Below, piece after piece: positions 15,332-25,006 of a stretch of DNA of 64,000 nucleotides. Source of the DNA: Pseudomonas panipatensis (GTDB lineage: Bacteria > Pseudomonadota > Gammaproteobacteria > Pseudomonadales > Pseudomonadaceae). The first letter of the stretch is position 1, and every line of letters starts with the position of its first letter. The notes beneath the pieces are model-generated. The model was given only the letters and a program-made list of their open reading frames with translations, searched no databases and was not told where the DNA came from. Location: NCBI RefSeq assembly GCF_900099785.1, contig NZ_FNDS01000018.1, positions 1 through 64,000 of the forward strand, in the 5' to 3' direction. The translations under genes and the position numbers were made by a program.

Positions 15332-16903
15332 TCAGGTGCCGCTGCGCCGACCCTCCCAGAAATGCCCGGCGAGCAGGCGCAACTCCTCGGCCAGGGCCGC
15401 CACCCGCGCGGCGCTGGTCTGGCTGCTGCTGGCGCTGGCGGCGTTGCCGTCGGCCGATTCGCGAATCGCCAGCAGACTGCGCTGGATGTCTTCGCTGGCG
15501 GTGCTCTGCTCCTCGATGGCGCCGGCGATGTCCAGGCTCATGCGCTGGATCGCCGCCACCTGGCCACGGATTTCCTCCAGCGCCCCGGCGGCGCGTCCGG
15601 CCTGGTCGAGGCTGGCCAGCGCCTGCTCGCAGCTGCGTTGCAGGGCCTCGACCGAATCGCTGGCGCCACGCTGCAGGTCATTGATCAGGCCGTGGATTTC
15701 CTGGGCCGAGTCCTGGGTGCGCGAGGCCAGGGCGCGCACTTCGTCGGCGACCACGGCGAAACCGCGCCCGGCTTCCCCTGCCCGGGCGGCTTCGATGGCG
15801 GCGTTGAGCGCCAGCAGGTTGGTCTGCCCGGCGACTTCCTGGATCACTTCGAGCACCCGCGAAATCGCGCCGCTGTGGCCTTGCAGTTGCTCCACCGCGT
15901 CGCTCGCCTGGCGCACGCCGTTCTCCAGCGTGGCCAGTTGCGCGCGGGTCACCTCCACCTCGCCATGGCCGACCTGGGTCACGCGCTCGCTGCATTGCGC
16001 CGCCACCGCACTGTGCTGGGCGTGCTGCGCCACCTCCTGGACGCTTTGCGCCAGTTGCTGCATGGCGCTGGCCACCTGGTCGGTTTCCTGTTGCTGGCGG
16101 CGTGTGCCGACGCTGCCGCAGTCCACCGCGGCGGCCAGCTCGCCGGCATGTTCGGCGAGCTGGCGCGAGGCATCGGCCATGCGTCCGACCACCGCGGCGG
16201 TCTCGGCTTCGAGCATGCGCAGGGCGAAGTCGAGTTCGCCGAATTCGTCGACACGCCCGCTGTACAGGCGTTGGCTGACCGGGTTGTCGGCGACCTTGCG
16301 CGCGTGCGCCAGCAACGCTTGCAGGGGCCGCAGGCCGTGCCACAGCCAGGCGCCGCCCAGGCCCAGGGCGAGAACGAACGCGGCTGGCGCCAGCGACGGC
16401 GCGAGCACCGTGAGCAGGGCACCGGCGCCCTGGGCCACGGCCAGCCCGGCGAGCAGGCGCATGGCCAGGCTCAGACGCGGCTTGCGCGGCTGCCAGCCGG
16501 CGCTCAGGCGGGCATAGAGCTGTTCGGCGGCGGCGACTTCGGCGGCGCTGGCGCGGGTGCGCACCGACTGGTATTCGACCACCTTGCCATCGCGGCGGAT
16601 CGGCGTGACGAAGGCGCTGACCCAGTAGTGGTCGCCGTTCTTGCAGCGGTTCTTCACCAGGCCCATCCAGTTCCGCCCGGCCTGCAGGGTCTGCCACAGA
16701 TGGGCGAAGGCCGCCGGCGGCATGTCCGGGTGGCGCACGCGGTTGTGGTTGTAGCCGAGCAGCTCCTCGGGGCTGAAGCCGCTGATCTGGATGAAGTCGG
16801 GGTTGATGTGGGTGACGGCGCCTTTGAGATCGGTGGTGGAGAGGATATTGGCGGTGGCCGGTACGTCCACCTCGCGGCCGCTGACCGGCAGGTTGATCTT
16901 CAT
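15332..16903 (-). CDS. aer: Aerotaxis receptor (PAS-containing methyl-accepting chemotaxis protein)
   Basis: 523 residues. An N-terminal PAS domain (about 10-115: [51 protein letters not shown]) matches the FAD-binding PAS of Aer. Two closely spaced hydrophobic segments follow (about 148-195), then a HAMP-like region and a coiled-coil signalling domain with the hairpin tip [18 protein letters not shown] and [15 protein letters not shown]. It senses redox or oxygen through FAD and signals via CheW/CheA. Its ATG overlaps the stop of the upstream globin-GGDEF-EAL gene by four bases, so the two are co-expressed. Confidence 0.88.
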   Translation of the reverse strand: MKINLPVSGREVDVPATANILSTTDLKGAVTHINPDFIQISGFSPEELLGYNHNRVRHPDMPPAAFAHLWQTLQAGRNWMGLVKNRCKNGDHYWVSAFVTPIRRDGKVVEYQSVRTRASAAEVAAAEQLYARLSAGWQPRKPRLSLAMRLLAGLAVAQGAGALLTVLAPSLAPAAFVLALGLGGAWLWHGLRPLQALLAHARKVADNPVSQRLYSGRVDEFGELDFALRMLEAETAAVVGRMADASRQLAEHAGELAAAVDCGSVGTRRQQQETDQVASAMQQLAQSVQEVAQHAQHSAVAAQCSERVTQVGHGEVEVTRAQLATLENGVRQASDAVEQLQGHSGAISRVLEVIQEVAGQTNLLALNAAIEAARAGEAGRGFAVVADEVRALASRTQDSAQEIHGLINDLQRGASDSVEALQRSCEQALASLDQAGRAAGALEEIRGQVAAIQRMSLDIAGAIEEQSTASEDIQRSLLAIRESADGNAASASSSQTSAARVAALAEELRLLAGHFWEGRRSGT

Positions 16904-19080
16904 AGGGCGTTCTCCTGGGTTGCCTCGAACAACTGCTCTGGCGCCCGTGGCGGGCTGAACAGGAAGCCTTGGGCGAAGCGGCAGCGCTCCTCGCGCAGGA
17001 AGTTCAGGTGCTCGATGCGTTCGACGCCCTCGGCCACCACTTCCAGGCCCAGGCTGCGGCCGAGACCGATGATGGCGCGGCAGATGGCGCTCAGCTCGGT
17101 ATCGTCGGGGGTCTGCGTGATGAAGCTGCGGTCGACTTTCAGCATGTGCAGCGGGAAGCGCTTGAGGTAGCCCAGCGACGAGTAGCCGGTGCCGAAGTCA
17201 TCGAGTGCCAGGCGCACGCCGTAGGCGGCCAGCTCGCGCAGGCAGGCGAGGGTCTCGGCGCCGTCCTGCATCAGCAGGCTTTCGGTGATTTCCAGCACCA
17301 GGCTCGACGCGGCCAGGCCGGTTTCCGTGAGTATCTGCCGGACCCGCTCGGCGAAGCCGGGCTGCTGCAACTGGCGGATGGACAGGTTCACCGAGCAGTA
17401 CAGCTGCGGATGGCCGTTGCGTTGCCAGGCGAGGGTCTGCCGGCAGGCCTGGCGCAACACCCAGTCGCCGACCCGGACGATCTCGCCGGACTCCTCCAGC
17501 GCCGGGATGAAGCGCAACGGCGACACCGTTTCGCCCTGGTGCCTCCAGCGCAGCAGCACCTCCACCGCGACCCATTGCGGCGGTTCGACGTCGATGCGCA
17601 GGATCGGTTGGTAATGCAGGCTGAACTCGTCGCGTTCGAGCGCCTGGGCCAGCGCGCTTTCCAGTTCCAGGCGCTGTTGCGCGGCGGCCTGCAGCTCGCT
17701 GCTGTAACGCGCGTACTGCGCCTTGCCGGCTTCCTTGGCGCGGTACAGGGCGAGGTCGGCGGCCTGCAGCGAATTGATCGCCTGGCCCTCGGCGATCAGC
17801 CCGGTGATGCCGATGCTGGCGCTCACCACCAGGGTGCGGCCTTCCAGGTGCAGCGGTTGGTGCAGGCAGTCGAGCATGCGCTGGGCGACCTTCTCGGCGT
17901 CGTCCAGGCTGGCCATGTCGTCGAGCAGCACGACGAACTCGTCGCCGCCGAAACGCGCCAGGTGGTCGCCGGGGCGCAGGCAACGCAGCAGGCGCTGGGC
18001 GACCTCCACCAGCACGCGGTCGCCGACCGCATGGCCGAGGCTGTCGTTGATCAGCTTGAAGCGGTCGAGGTCGACGAACAGCAGGCCGGCCTCGCGCGCG
18101 CCGGGGCGTTGCTGGCGCAGCAGGGCCTGTTGCAGCAGTTCGTCCAGGCGCAGGCGGTTGGCCAGGCCGGTGAGCGGATCGTGGCGGGCGGCGTGGCTGA
18201 GCTGGTGTTCGCTGGCCTTGCGCTGGCTGATGTCGGCTTGCGAGCCGGCCATGCGCCCGTCGGTGGTGACGCCGCGGGTGAGCACCCAGAGGTAGCCGCC
18301 GTCGCGCTGGCGGATGCGGTATTCGTGGTTGAGCAAGGCGCTGTTGCCGCGCAGGTGGGCGTCGATGGCCTGGCGCAGACCGGGCAGGTCGTCCGGGTGC
18401 ACGCGGGCGAACCAACTGGCGCTGCCTTCGCCGAGGCTGTCGCGGCTCAGGCCGAGCATGCTGGTCCAGCGCTCGGAGACGTACAGCCGGTCGTTGGCCA
18501 GGTCCCAGTCCCAGATGCCGTCGTTGGCTCCGCGCAGGGCGCGGGCGAAGCGCGCCTCGCTGTCTTCCAGGGCCTGGCGCTGGGCGGCGCCGTAGGTGTC
18601 GATGGCCAGTGACATGTCGAAGAACACGCGCTTGAGCAGGCTGGAGAAGGCCGCGGCGTTCGGATGCTCGGCGAAGAGTTCGTCGAGCATGTGCTCCAGG
18701 TACAGGCGGTAGGCGCCCAGGTACCACTTCAGCTCGACGCCGACCTGCTGGTGCACCAGGCCGATGCGCAGTCGGTCGTGCACGTAGCCGGAGTCGAAGG
18801 GGGCGTCCCAGAGTTGCTGGTAGTAGGCCAGTTGGCTGCGCTTGAGCCGTTCGAGGATCACCGGGTCGCGCAGAATGCCGGCCATCGGCTCGAAGTGGCC
18901 GAGGTGTTCGTAGAGCCGCTCGATGAAGCGTCGGTGGCTGTCTTCCTGATCCGCCGCTTTGTCGAGCAGCGGACACATGTCGCTGTCTTGCCATTGCAGA
19001 TAGCGCAAGCGCTGTCCGATTTCCGCCGGCGACAGGCCGATGCGGTTGAGCACGCTGTCAAGCTTGGGTCCCAGGCCCAT
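16900..19080 (-). CDS. Globin-coupled GGDEF-EAL cyclic-di-GMP enzyme
   Basis: 726 residues from the ATG at 19080, selected because AAGGAG lies 7 bases upstream; an open frame extends to 19218. Domain order: protoglobin-type sensor (about 5-170, proximal-His candidate in [16 protein letters not shown]), PAS (about 180-300, [16 protein letters not shown]), GGDEF (about 305-465) and EAL (about 480-720). The GGDEF motif is intact ([12 protein letters not shown]) and an inhibitory RxxD (RPGD) sits five residues before it. The EAL signature reads EVLLRW, with the other catalytic blocks kept ([35 protein letters not shown]). It is likely a heme/oxygen-regulated c-di-GMP enzyme, possibly bifunctional. 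It overlaps aer by ATGA. Confidence 0.85.
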   Translation of the reverse strand: MGLGPKLDSVLNRIGLSPAEIGQRLRYLQWQDSDMCPLLDKAADQEDSHRRFIERLYEHLGHFEPMAGILRDPVILERLKRSQLAYYQQLWDAPFDSGYVHDRLRIGLVHQQVGVELKWYLGAYRLYLEHMLDELFAEHPNAAAFSSLLKRVFFDMSLAIDTYGAAQRQALEDSEARFARALRGANDGIWDWDLANDRLYVSERWTSMLGLSRDSLGEGSASWFARVHPDDLPGLRQAIDAHLRGNSALLNHEYRIRQRDGGYLWVLTRGVTTDGRMAGSQADISQRKASEHQLSHAARHDPLTGLANRLRLDELLQQALLRQQRPGAREAGLLFVDLDRFKLINDSLGHAVGDRVLVEVAQRLLRCLRPGDHLARFGGDEFVVLLDDMASLDDAEKVAQRMLDCLHQPLHLEGRTLVVSASIGITGLIAEGQAINSLQAADLALYRAKEAGKAQYARYSSELQAAAQQRLELESALAQALERDEFSLHYQPILRIDVEPPQWVAVEVLLRWRHQGETVSPLRFIPALEESGEIVRVGDWVLRQACRQTLAWQRNGHPQLYCSVNLSIRQLQQPGFAERVRQILTETGLAASSLVLEITESLLMQDGAETLACLRELAAYGVRLALDDFGTGYSSLGYLKRFPLHMLKVDRSFITQTPDDTELSAICRAIIGLGRSLGLEVVAEGVERIEHLNFLREERCRFAQGFLFSPPRAPEQLFEATQENAL

Positions 19081-19117
19081 GCCTCTTCTCCTTGCTGTTC
19101 TTCTTTTTTTTGCGGGC

Positions 19118-19171
19118 ATAAAAAAAGCGCCGGTGCGTCGCTCGAATGAACAGCGACGAACACAGCGCTTT
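19118..19171 (-). terminator. Intrinsic terminator on the minus strand
   Basis: Read on the minus strand: AAAGCGC, an imperfect stem including GTCGCT / AGCGAC, then GCGC followed by a run of seven T. It lies between the 111-aa hypothetical gene and the globin-GGDEF-EAL gene and would stop transcripts of the former. Confidence 0.65.
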
Positions 19172-19246
19172 GTCTTGCAGGCCTTTGGCATCCTGCCCGG
19201 CAAAGCCAGCTTCCACACACAGAGGCGGAACGCGGGTCGGGAAGTT

Positions 19247-19582
19247 TTACACTACTCGCGGACCGTCAGACAACTCTTTCAGCGCATCACGCAAGCGGTG
19301 GCGTAGCTGGCCCAGTTCGCGGGACTTGAAGGCATGCCGGCTGTGCTCCAGCACGCTGATGGCGTCGGCCAGCAGAGCGTGGATGCGCGCGGTATCGCTC
19401 AAGGGTTCGTTCTGCAACCAGCGGCAGAGGGGCGCCTGCTGGCAGTCCTGGTGACTGCTGAGCACGGTGCAGGGCACATTGCAGGCGGCCAGCAGGGCGC
19501 GTATCTGGCGGGCCAGGGGTTCGTCCTGGGTGGCCACCAAAAGCTGCGCCGGTGGCCGGGAGACAGTCATGGGATCGGTCAT
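19247..19582 (-). CDS. Hypothetical protein, 111 aa, receiver-like N-terminus
   Basis: I do not recognise the family. The N-terminal part (PAQLLVATQDEPLARQIRALL then AACNVPCTVL) looks like the first strand and helix of a response-regulator-type alpha/beta fold but lacks a clear phospho-acceptor Asp pattern. The C-terminal half is helical (RHRLRDALKELSD). The ATG at 19582 was taken; a TTG at 19591 is possible. It is followed on its strand by a terminator. No membrane segment. Confidence 0.5.
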   Translation of the reverse strand: MTDPMTVSRPPAQLLVATQDEPLARQIRALLAACNVPCTVLSSHQDCQQAPLCRWLQNEPLSDTARIHALLADAISVLEHSRHAFKSRELGQLRHRLRDALKELSDGPRVV

Positions 19583-19684
19583 CGATAGCAAATAGCCAGC
19601 AACCCTAGCCGATTACTTGCCGCTGGCATTGACGTGGATCAGTTCCGCCAGGGGCATTGCCCGGCAATCCGACCGGGAACAGGT

Positions 19685-21406
19685 TCAACCGGCGGCACCG
19701 GAGCCCGGCGCCGCGACCTCCACGGCGAGCCCGTCGAGTGCCGCCGCGCCGGGCTCGCCGGCCTCGGCGAAGGATTCTTCGGCGGCGCTGGCGGCTGCCT
19801 CGGGGTTGTCCAGCACGGCGTAGGCGATGGCGCAGAACAGCGAGTTGAGGCGCTTCATGTCGCTGATCAGGTCCAGGTGCAGGGAGCTGGTCTCGATGCT
19901 CTGCACCACCTGTTGGCGCAGGCGGTCGACGTGGGCGTGGGCGTAGCGCCGCTCCTGCAGGCGGAAGCGCTGCTTGGCCCGGCGCAGGCGGTGGGCGCCT
20001 TCCTGGTCGCCGTTGAGGAACACCGACAGGCTCAGGCGCAGGTTGACCAGCAGTTGGCTGTGCAGGGCGGTGATCTCGGCCAGGCCATTGGCGGAGAACG
20101 AGCGGCTGCGCGAGGTCTTCTTGTCCTGCACGGCACTGAGCATGTGCTCGATGATGTCGCCGGCCTGCTCCAGGTTGATCGCCAGTTCGATGACCTCGGC
20201 CCAGCGCCGGCTGTCGCGTTCGCCGAGGTCCTCGCGGGGCATGCGCGCCAGGTACAGCTTGATCGCTGTGTAGAGCGCGTCGACGTCGTCGTCGAGCTTG
20301 CGGATCTGCTTGCCGAGCAGGGCGTCGCCGCCGCGGATGATCTGCAGCAGGTCGAGCAGCATCTGTTCGACGATATCGCCCATGCGCAGGGTTTCACGGA
20401 CCGCGTTGACCAGCGCCAGGCTCGGCGTGTCCAGCGCCGCCGGGTCGAGGTGGCGCGGCCGCACGCGGTCCTCGGGGGTGGCGCGGTCGGGCATCAGGCG
20501 CGTGCAGAAGGCCGCCATCTGGGTGGTCAGCGGCAGGCAGGCGAGGCAGCGCAGCGAGTTGTAGAGGACGTGGAAGGCGATCACCAGCTCCTGGCTGCGG
20601 AACGGCCAGCCGTCCATCCACTGCGCCAGGGGGCCGACCAGGGGCAGCACCAGGGCGCAGCCGACGACCTTGAACAACAGGCTGCCGAGGGCCACTCGGC
20701 GGCCGGCGGCGTTCTGCGCGGAGGCGCTGATCAGCGCCAGGATGCCGCTGCCGAGGTTGGCGCCGACCACCAGGCACAGGGCGACCTTCAGCGAGATCAC
20801 CTTGGAGGTCGCCAGGGTCGCGGTGAGCAGCACGGCGGCCAGGCTGGAGTAGGAGATCATGGCGAAGAGCGCGCCGGTCAGGGCATCGAGCATGACGTCG
20901 CCGGTGAGGCTGGAGAACAGCACCTTGACGCCTTTGGCCTGGGTCATGGGCTCGGCGGCGGCGACGATCAGTTGCAGCGCCAGGATGATCAGGCCGAGGC
21001 CGATGAACACCCGGCCGAGCTGGCCGATGCGGGTCTGCTTGCGGCTGAGGAAGAAGATCACCCCGAAGAAGATCAAGAGCGGCGACAGCCACGACAGGTC
21101 GAAGGTCAGCACCCGCGCCATCAGCGCCGTACCGACGTCGGCGCCGAGCATGATCGCCAGCGCCGGGGCCAGGGCCATCAGGCCGCTGGCGACGAAGGAG
21201 GTAGCCAGCAGCGCGGTGGCGTTGCTGCTTTGCACCAGGGCGGTGACGCCGATGCCGGCGGCGAAGGCCAGCGGAGGCTTGCGCACGCTGCGGCTGAGGA
21301 TGCGTCGTAGGTTGGCGCCGTAGACCCGCAGGATGCCGCTGCGGACGATATGGGTGCCCCAGACGAGCAGGGCGACGGCGGAGAGCAGATCGAGCAATTT
21401 CAGCAT
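19685..21406 (-). CDS. Na/Pi cotransporter family protein with C-terminal PhoU domain
   Basis: 573 residues from the ATG at 21406, chosen for the upstream GAGGGGG; an in-frame GTG/ATG region extends to 21466. Repeated NptA/Na-Pi II motifs are present: GVTALVQSSNATALLATSFV in the first half and ALFAMISYSSLAAVLLTATLA in the second (QSSN, then SYSS). About 8-9 membrane segments occupy residues 1-310. The C-terminal about 200 residues are helical and PhoU-like (VRETLRMGDIVEQMLLDL, ELAINLEQAGDIIEHML). It probably moves phosphate with sodium, or regulates phosphate flux, in the inner membrane. The tail (about 540-573) is Ala/Glu-rich and low complexity. Confidence 0.8.
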   Translation of the reverse strand: MLKLLDLLSAVALLVWGTHIVRSGILRVYGANLRRILSRSVRKPPLAFAAGIGVTALVQSSNATALLATSFVASGLMALAPALAIMLGADVGTALMARVLTFDLSWLSPLLIFFGVIFFLSRKQTRIGQLGRVFIGLGLIILALQLIVAAAEPMTQAKGVKVLFSSLTGDVMLDALTGALFAMISYSSLAAVLLTATLATSKVISLKVALCLVVGANLGSGILALISASAQNAAGRRVALGSLLFKVVGCALVLPLVGPLAQWMDGWPFRSQELVIAFHVLYNSLRCLACLPLTTQMAAFCTRLMPDRATPEDRVRPRHLDPAALDTPSLALVNAVRETLRMGDIVEQMLLDLLQIIRGGDALLGKQIRKLDDDVDALYTAIKLYLARMPREDLGERDSRRWAEVIELAINLEQAGDIIEHMLSAVQDKKTSRSRSFSANGLAEITALHSQLLVNLRLSLSVFLNGDQEGAHRLRRAKQRFRLQERRYAHAHVDRLRQQVVQSIETSSLHLDLISDMKRLNSLFCAIAYAVLDNPEAAASAAEESFAEAGEPGAAALDGLAVEVAAPGSGAAG

Positions 21407-21711
21407 GGCGGCCCCCTCGTACAGCGTCGCCAGCCGCCAGTGCCCGTGCCAGACGCGTTGGCGCATGGGCTGGGCTGGCGACGGCCAGGCGTATTGTCAG
21501 CCAGATGTCATGGTAGACCCCCGCATTCCCGTGGAGGTTCGCCAAGCGCCTGATTCGTCGAGCTTCTTTCCCATGAGTAAAGACCGCCGACGGCTTCTTG
21601 GCCGCTTTCGCACCGAGAATTTTCCCGCTGTGGATAAGTGCTCCGGCTAGACTGCCGGGCTATAGCCTGCCGGCCTGCCGCACGGTTCGGCCCATCGTCA
21701 CAGGAGCCTTC

Positions 21712-22206
21712 ATGCCTAACCGCCCGTCGCTTTCCCTGTTCCGTCTGCTGGCGCCGCTGCTGCTGGTGCTCGGCCTCGGCGCCTGTAGCAGCCTGTTCGG
21801 CCCCGGCGATCCGCTGCGCGTCGACCTGGTGGGCCTGGAGCCCCTGCCCGGGCAGGGCATGGAGGCGCGCTTCGCGGTCAAGCTGCGGGTGCAGAACCCC
21901 AACGAGCGGGCCATCGACTATAACGGCGTGGCGCTGGACCTGAGCATCAACGGCCAGCCGCTGGCCAGCGGCGTCAGCGACCAGCCGGGCCAGGTGCCGC
22001 GCTTCGGCGAGACCGTGCTGAAGGTGCCGGTGAGCATTTCCGCCTTCCGCCTGGCGCGCCAGGCCTGGGGGCTGAGCAGCTGGGCGCCGCGTCAGGGACT
22101 GCCTTACGAACTCAACGGCAAGCTCGCCGCCGGACTGTTCAGCACCGTGCGTTTCCACGACCAGGGCGTGCTCGACTGGCCGGCCCCGACCGGCACGCTG
22201 AAATAG
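21712..22206 (+). CDS. LEA type 2 (WHy-domain) lipoprotein
   Basis: 164 residues from the ATG at 21712, which has CAGGAG five bases upstream; the frame is open further upstream without a ribosome site. The signal peptide ends in lipobox LGAC (VLGLGACSSLFGPGDP). The rest matches an LEA-2/WHy immunoglobulin-like fold: VDLVGLEPLPGQGMEARFAV, KLRVQNPNERAIDYNGVALD, LSINGQPLASGVS. It is likely an outer-membrane or periplasmic lipoprotein of unclear role. Confidence 0.75.
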   Translation: MPNRPSLSLFRLLAPLLLVLGLGACSSLFGPGDPLRVDLVGLEPLPGQGMEARFAVKLRVQNPNERAIDYNGVALDLSINGQPLASGVSDQPGQVPRFGETVLKVPVSISAFRLARQAWGLSSWAPRQGLPYELNGKLAAGLFSTVRFHDQGVLDWPAPTGTLK

Positions 22207-22212
22207 CCGCGC

Positions 22213-23127
22213 TCAGGCCGCGGCCTGGATCAGCCAGAGCAGGCCCAGCAGGCTGGCGCCGGCGAGCAGGGTCTGCAGGGTGATGAGGCCGGCCATCAGG
22301 TGACTGTCGCCGCCGAGCTGGCGGGTCAGGACATAGGCGGTGGGCGCCGTGGGCAGGGCGAAGAACAGGATCAGCACGGCGCTTTCCAGGGGCGCCAGGC
22401 CGAGCAGCCGGGCAATCCCGAAGGCCAGTGCCGGCATGCCCAGCAGGCGCACGGCGCAGGCGCCGAGCAAGGTCGGCAGTGCGGCGCGTAGCTCGCGCGG
22501 TTGCAACGCGGCGCCGACGCAGAGCAGGCCCAGCGGCAGGCTGGCCACGGCCAGCAGGTCGAACAGGCGCGCACTGCCGCCGTCCAGCTCGACCCCGGCG
22601 AGATTGACCAGCGCGCCAGCGGCGCAGGCGAGGATCAGCGGGTTCTTCAGGACCGGTAGCAGCAGCGCGCGCGGGCTGATGCCGCGTTCGGCAGTCAGCG
22701 CCCACACCGACAGCAGGTTCACCGCCGGCACCATCAGCGCCAGCAGCAGTGCGGCCAGGGTCAGCCCCGGCTTGCCGTAGAGACTGCCCACCGCCGCCAG
22801 GCCCAGGTAGGTGTTGAAGCGCAGCACGCCCTGCGCCAGGGCGCCGAAGCGCGCCGCGTCCCAGCCGCGCAGGCGCCGCCAGAGCAGCAGCCCAAGCCAG
22901 GCGCAGCCCAGGCCGAGCAGCACCGCCAGCGCCAGCCGCGCCAGACCGGGCTCGCGCAGCGGCGCCTTGGCCAGGCTGGCGAACAGCAGGGCGGGGAACA
23001 GGATGAAGTAGTTCAGGCGTTCCGCCGCCGGCCAGAAGGCCTCGCCGGGGAAGCCGCGGCGGCGCAGCAGGAAACCGCCGACGATCAGCGCGAAGAGTGG
23101 CCAGAGGGCCTGGAACAGGAGGGTCAC
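22213..23127 (-). CDS. AEC (auxin efflux carrier) family transporter
   Basis: 304 residues from a GTG start preceded by CGGAG. About 10 membrane segments in two sets of five. AEC features: GGFLLRRRGFPGEAFWPAAERLNYFILFPALLF at the N-terminus (read in parts), FNTYLGLAAVGSLYG in the crossover region and FALPTAPTAYVLTRQLGGD near the C-terminus. Such carriers export small organic anions or amino-acid derivatives; the substrate is unknown. Convergent with the LEA-2 gene, with only six bases between stops. Confidence 0.8.
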   Translation of the reverse strand: MTLLFQALWPLFALIVGGFLLRRRGFPGEAFWPAAERLNYFILFPALLFASLAKAPLREPGLARLALAVLLGLGCAWLGLLLWRRLRGWDAARFGALAQGVLRFNTYLGLAAVGSLYGKPGLTLAALLLALMVPAVNLLSVWALTAERGISPRALLLPVLKNPLILACAAGALVNLAGVELDGGSARLFDLLAVASLPLGLLCVGAALQPRELRAALPTLLGACAVRLLGMPALAFGIARLLGLAPLESAVLILFFALPTAPTAYVLTRQLGGDSHLMAGLITLQTLLAGASLLGLLWLIQAAA

Positions 23128-23202
23128 GGTGACTCCGCGAGGCGGCTGGTGCGGCCATCTTGCCGAGCCCGCGGCGGGCCCGGCAAGTCGAATCGCCGTG
23201 GC

Positions 23203-23814
23203 TCAGTGTCCCGCGTCGGGACGGCAGCGCAGCAGCACCTGGTGCAGCAGGCGGCGGCTCGCTTCGTCGAGGTCGAGGCTGGAGGTATCCAGCTCCAGGT
23301 CGGCGTCCAGCGGTGCCTCGTAGGGGCTGTCGAGGCCGGTGAAGTGCTTGATGCGGCCTTCCAGGGCGGCCTGGTACAGGCCTTTGGGATCGCGTTGCGC
23401 GCAGACCTCGAAGGGCGTGCTGACATACACGCCGAAGAACTCCTCGGCACTGAACAGGGCGCGCGCGGCATCACGCTCGGCGCGGAACGGCGAGATCGCC
23501 GAGACGATCACCACCAGCCCGGCGTCGGCCATCAGGCGGGCCACCTCGGCGATGCGACGGATGTTCTCGCGGCGGCCTTCGGCGCTCATGTCCAGGTCGT
23601 TGCACAGCCCGCGGCGGACGTTGTCGCCATCGAGCAGGAAGCTGTGTACGCCGGCGTCGTGCAGCGCCAGGTCGAGGGCGTTGGCCAGGGTCGACTTGCC
23701 GGCGCCGGACAGGCCGGTCAGCCAGACGCAGCAGGGACGCTGGCCTTTCTGCGTGGCGCGGGCCTCGCGGGCGACGCTCAAGGCGTGGGGGTGTATTTGT
23801 GTAGCGCGGGTCAT
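23203..23814 (-). CDS. cysC: Adenylyl-sulfate (APS) kinase
   Basis: 203 residues, full length for CysC. It phosphorylates APS to PAPS using ATP. The P-loop is GLSGAGKST at about 34-42. LDGDNVRRGLCNDLDMSAEGR is the APS-binding block, followed by ENIRRIAEVARLMADAGLVV. Downstream FFGVYVSTPFEVCAQRDPKGLY and FTGLDSPYE complete the family signature. It is not fused to CysN. It lies 12 bases after a sulfotransferase gene in the same direction, so its PAPS is probably meant for sulfation rather than only for assimilation. Confidence 0.92.
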   Translation of the reverse strand: MTRATQIHPHALSVAREARATQKGQRPCCVWLTGLSGAGKSTLANALDLALHDAGVHSFLLDGDNVRRGLCNDLDMSAEGRRENIRRIAEVARLMADAGLVVIVSAISPFRAERDAARALFSAEEFFGVYVSTPFEVCAQRDPKGLYQAALEGRIKHFTGLDSPYEAPLDADLELDTSSLDLDEASRRLLHQVLLRCRPDAGH

Positions 23815-23826
23815 CGTAGGCTCTCT

Positions 23827-24531
23827 TCACTCATAGCCAAGCAACTGGTAGTCGCGTTGATAGGCGCGGCGCACCAGGCGGCGGGTACGTGTGTTGCAGA
23901 AGTCGCGGATGGTTCCTTGCTCGCGCTTTTGCGTGGCATTCAGGTGCGGCAGCCGGGCGTCGTTGCCCAGGCGCTCGCAGAGGGCTCGGAAGTCTTCTTC
24001 CAGGCGCTCCTGGCGGCCGATGAAGTCCATTTCCAGGTGGCCCAGGGAATTGATCAGGAAGTCGGTCTGCGGCACGAAGTGCAGCAGCTTATGCAGGTTG
24101 TCCGGGTGCAGCCAGTGGCTGACGAAGTCATCGAAGTCACGGTACTTGCCGACCATCTGCTGGGCCGCCTGGTCGCGCTTGCCCAGCGGATTGCCGCGCA
24201 GGAAGGCATAGGCGGAATAGGCGCGCTCCAGCGGGTCGCGGACGAAGCTGAACTTGAAGCTCTCGGCGTACTCGCGGGGGAACTGTTGCTCGTACCAGTG
24301 CAACGGCAGGTGGCCGGGCCGGCCGTTGTCGAACAGGGCGGCGCAGAGGCTGCTGCCGGCGCACTTGGGCACATGGATGAACAGGCAGGCACGCTGGCGG
24401 AAGTAATCGGGAAAACGCAGATTGCCCGACATCGCCTTGTTGACGATCTGCCGCTCGTGCGCGGGCAGGCGCGCGAGCAGGAAGGCCCGTTGGCGCTTGG
24501 GCAGGAGTTTCCAGAAATAGCGTTGCAGCAT
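23827..24531 (-). CDS. Sulfotransferase family protein (PAPS-dependent)
   Basis: About 234 residues from the ATG at 24531, which has GAGGG five bases upstream; ATGs at 24543 and 24570 are alternatives. The 5'-phosphosulfate loop is FIHVPKCAGSS, and the 3'-phosphate-binding block is FVRDPLERAYSAYAF; both are standard for Sulfotransfer_2-type enzymes. TDFLINSLGHLEMDFIGRQE also matches the family. There is no signal peptide, so it is cytoplasmic. It is paired with cysC 12 bases downstream. The acceptor (glycan, LPS, lipid or small molecule) cannot be read from the sequence. Confidence 0.8.
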   Translation of the reverse strand: MLQRYFWKLLPKRQRAFLLARLPAHERQIVNKAMSGNLRFPDYFRQRACLFIHVPKCAGSSLCAALFDNGRPGHLPLHWYEQQFPREYAESFKFSFVRDPLERAYSAYAFLRGNPLGKRDQAAQQMVGKYRDFDDFVSHWLHPDNLHKLLHFVPQTDFLINSLGHLEMDFIGRQERLEEDFRALCERLGNDARLPHLNATQKREQGTIRDFCNTRTRRLVRRAYQRDYQLLGYE

Positions 24532-25006
24532 GGGGGCCCTCATGGCTCCAGAGGGTCTCTCCGGTTGCATTGGGTGATCGGTCGGGACGCGGTGTCGCCG
24601 GTCTGGGTCATTGCCAGGCAACCTTAGCAGGCGTCCGGAATGTGGATATTCCTTCTTGGTCAAGATTGTAAAGAAGTTGACACATTTCGCTGACCCCCAT
24701 CGGTCGGGGGCTTCGCGTGGGGGCACGGGACATCCGCGGCGGCGCTTCGCCGATGGCCATGGGCGTCGGCGCAAGCCAGCTTTTTCTTATGTCGCGACCA
24801 CATATTTAATAATTTTCCGAGCCTCCCGCTTCGGCCACCATCGCTCTGTCACGTGCCGTCGTTCGTCTTGCCCGTCGAGGACGACATCGGCCGCAGGGTC
24901 CGCAGAGTCCCGCGCCACGCACGTTCCGGTGAGATTCGTTCCTTCGGCCTTCTGGCCACTGCCGCAGTTCATCAATAACAAGCCAAATCGGCTGTGGGAG
25001 TGCTTC
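24532..25006. other. Divergent intergenic region, sulfotransferase / ABC transporter
   Basis: 475 bases without a supported gene. Points of note: TTGACA in gaagttgacacatttcg near 24675, a small stem CCCCCATCGGTCGGGGG near 24694, and an AT-rich patch (atatttaataattttccg) near 24805 that could hold promoter elements for the rightward ABC operon. An open frame covers part of it but lacks a ribosome binding site and homology. Confidence 0.5.

Noticed and set aside
16969-18612. Long 547-aa open frame opposite the GGDEF-EAL gene
   Set aside because: Shadow frame, a normal result of high GC in the third codon position; the minus-strand gene has full domain support.
19634-21310. 558-aa open frame opposite the Na/Pi transporter
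   Set aside because: Shadow frame rich in Gln, His and Glu with no domain; the opposite strand encodes a clear transporter.
24611-25006. N-terminal extension of the substrate-binding protein frame
   Set aside because: No ribosome site or homology; a good ribosome site and signal peptide start at 25007.
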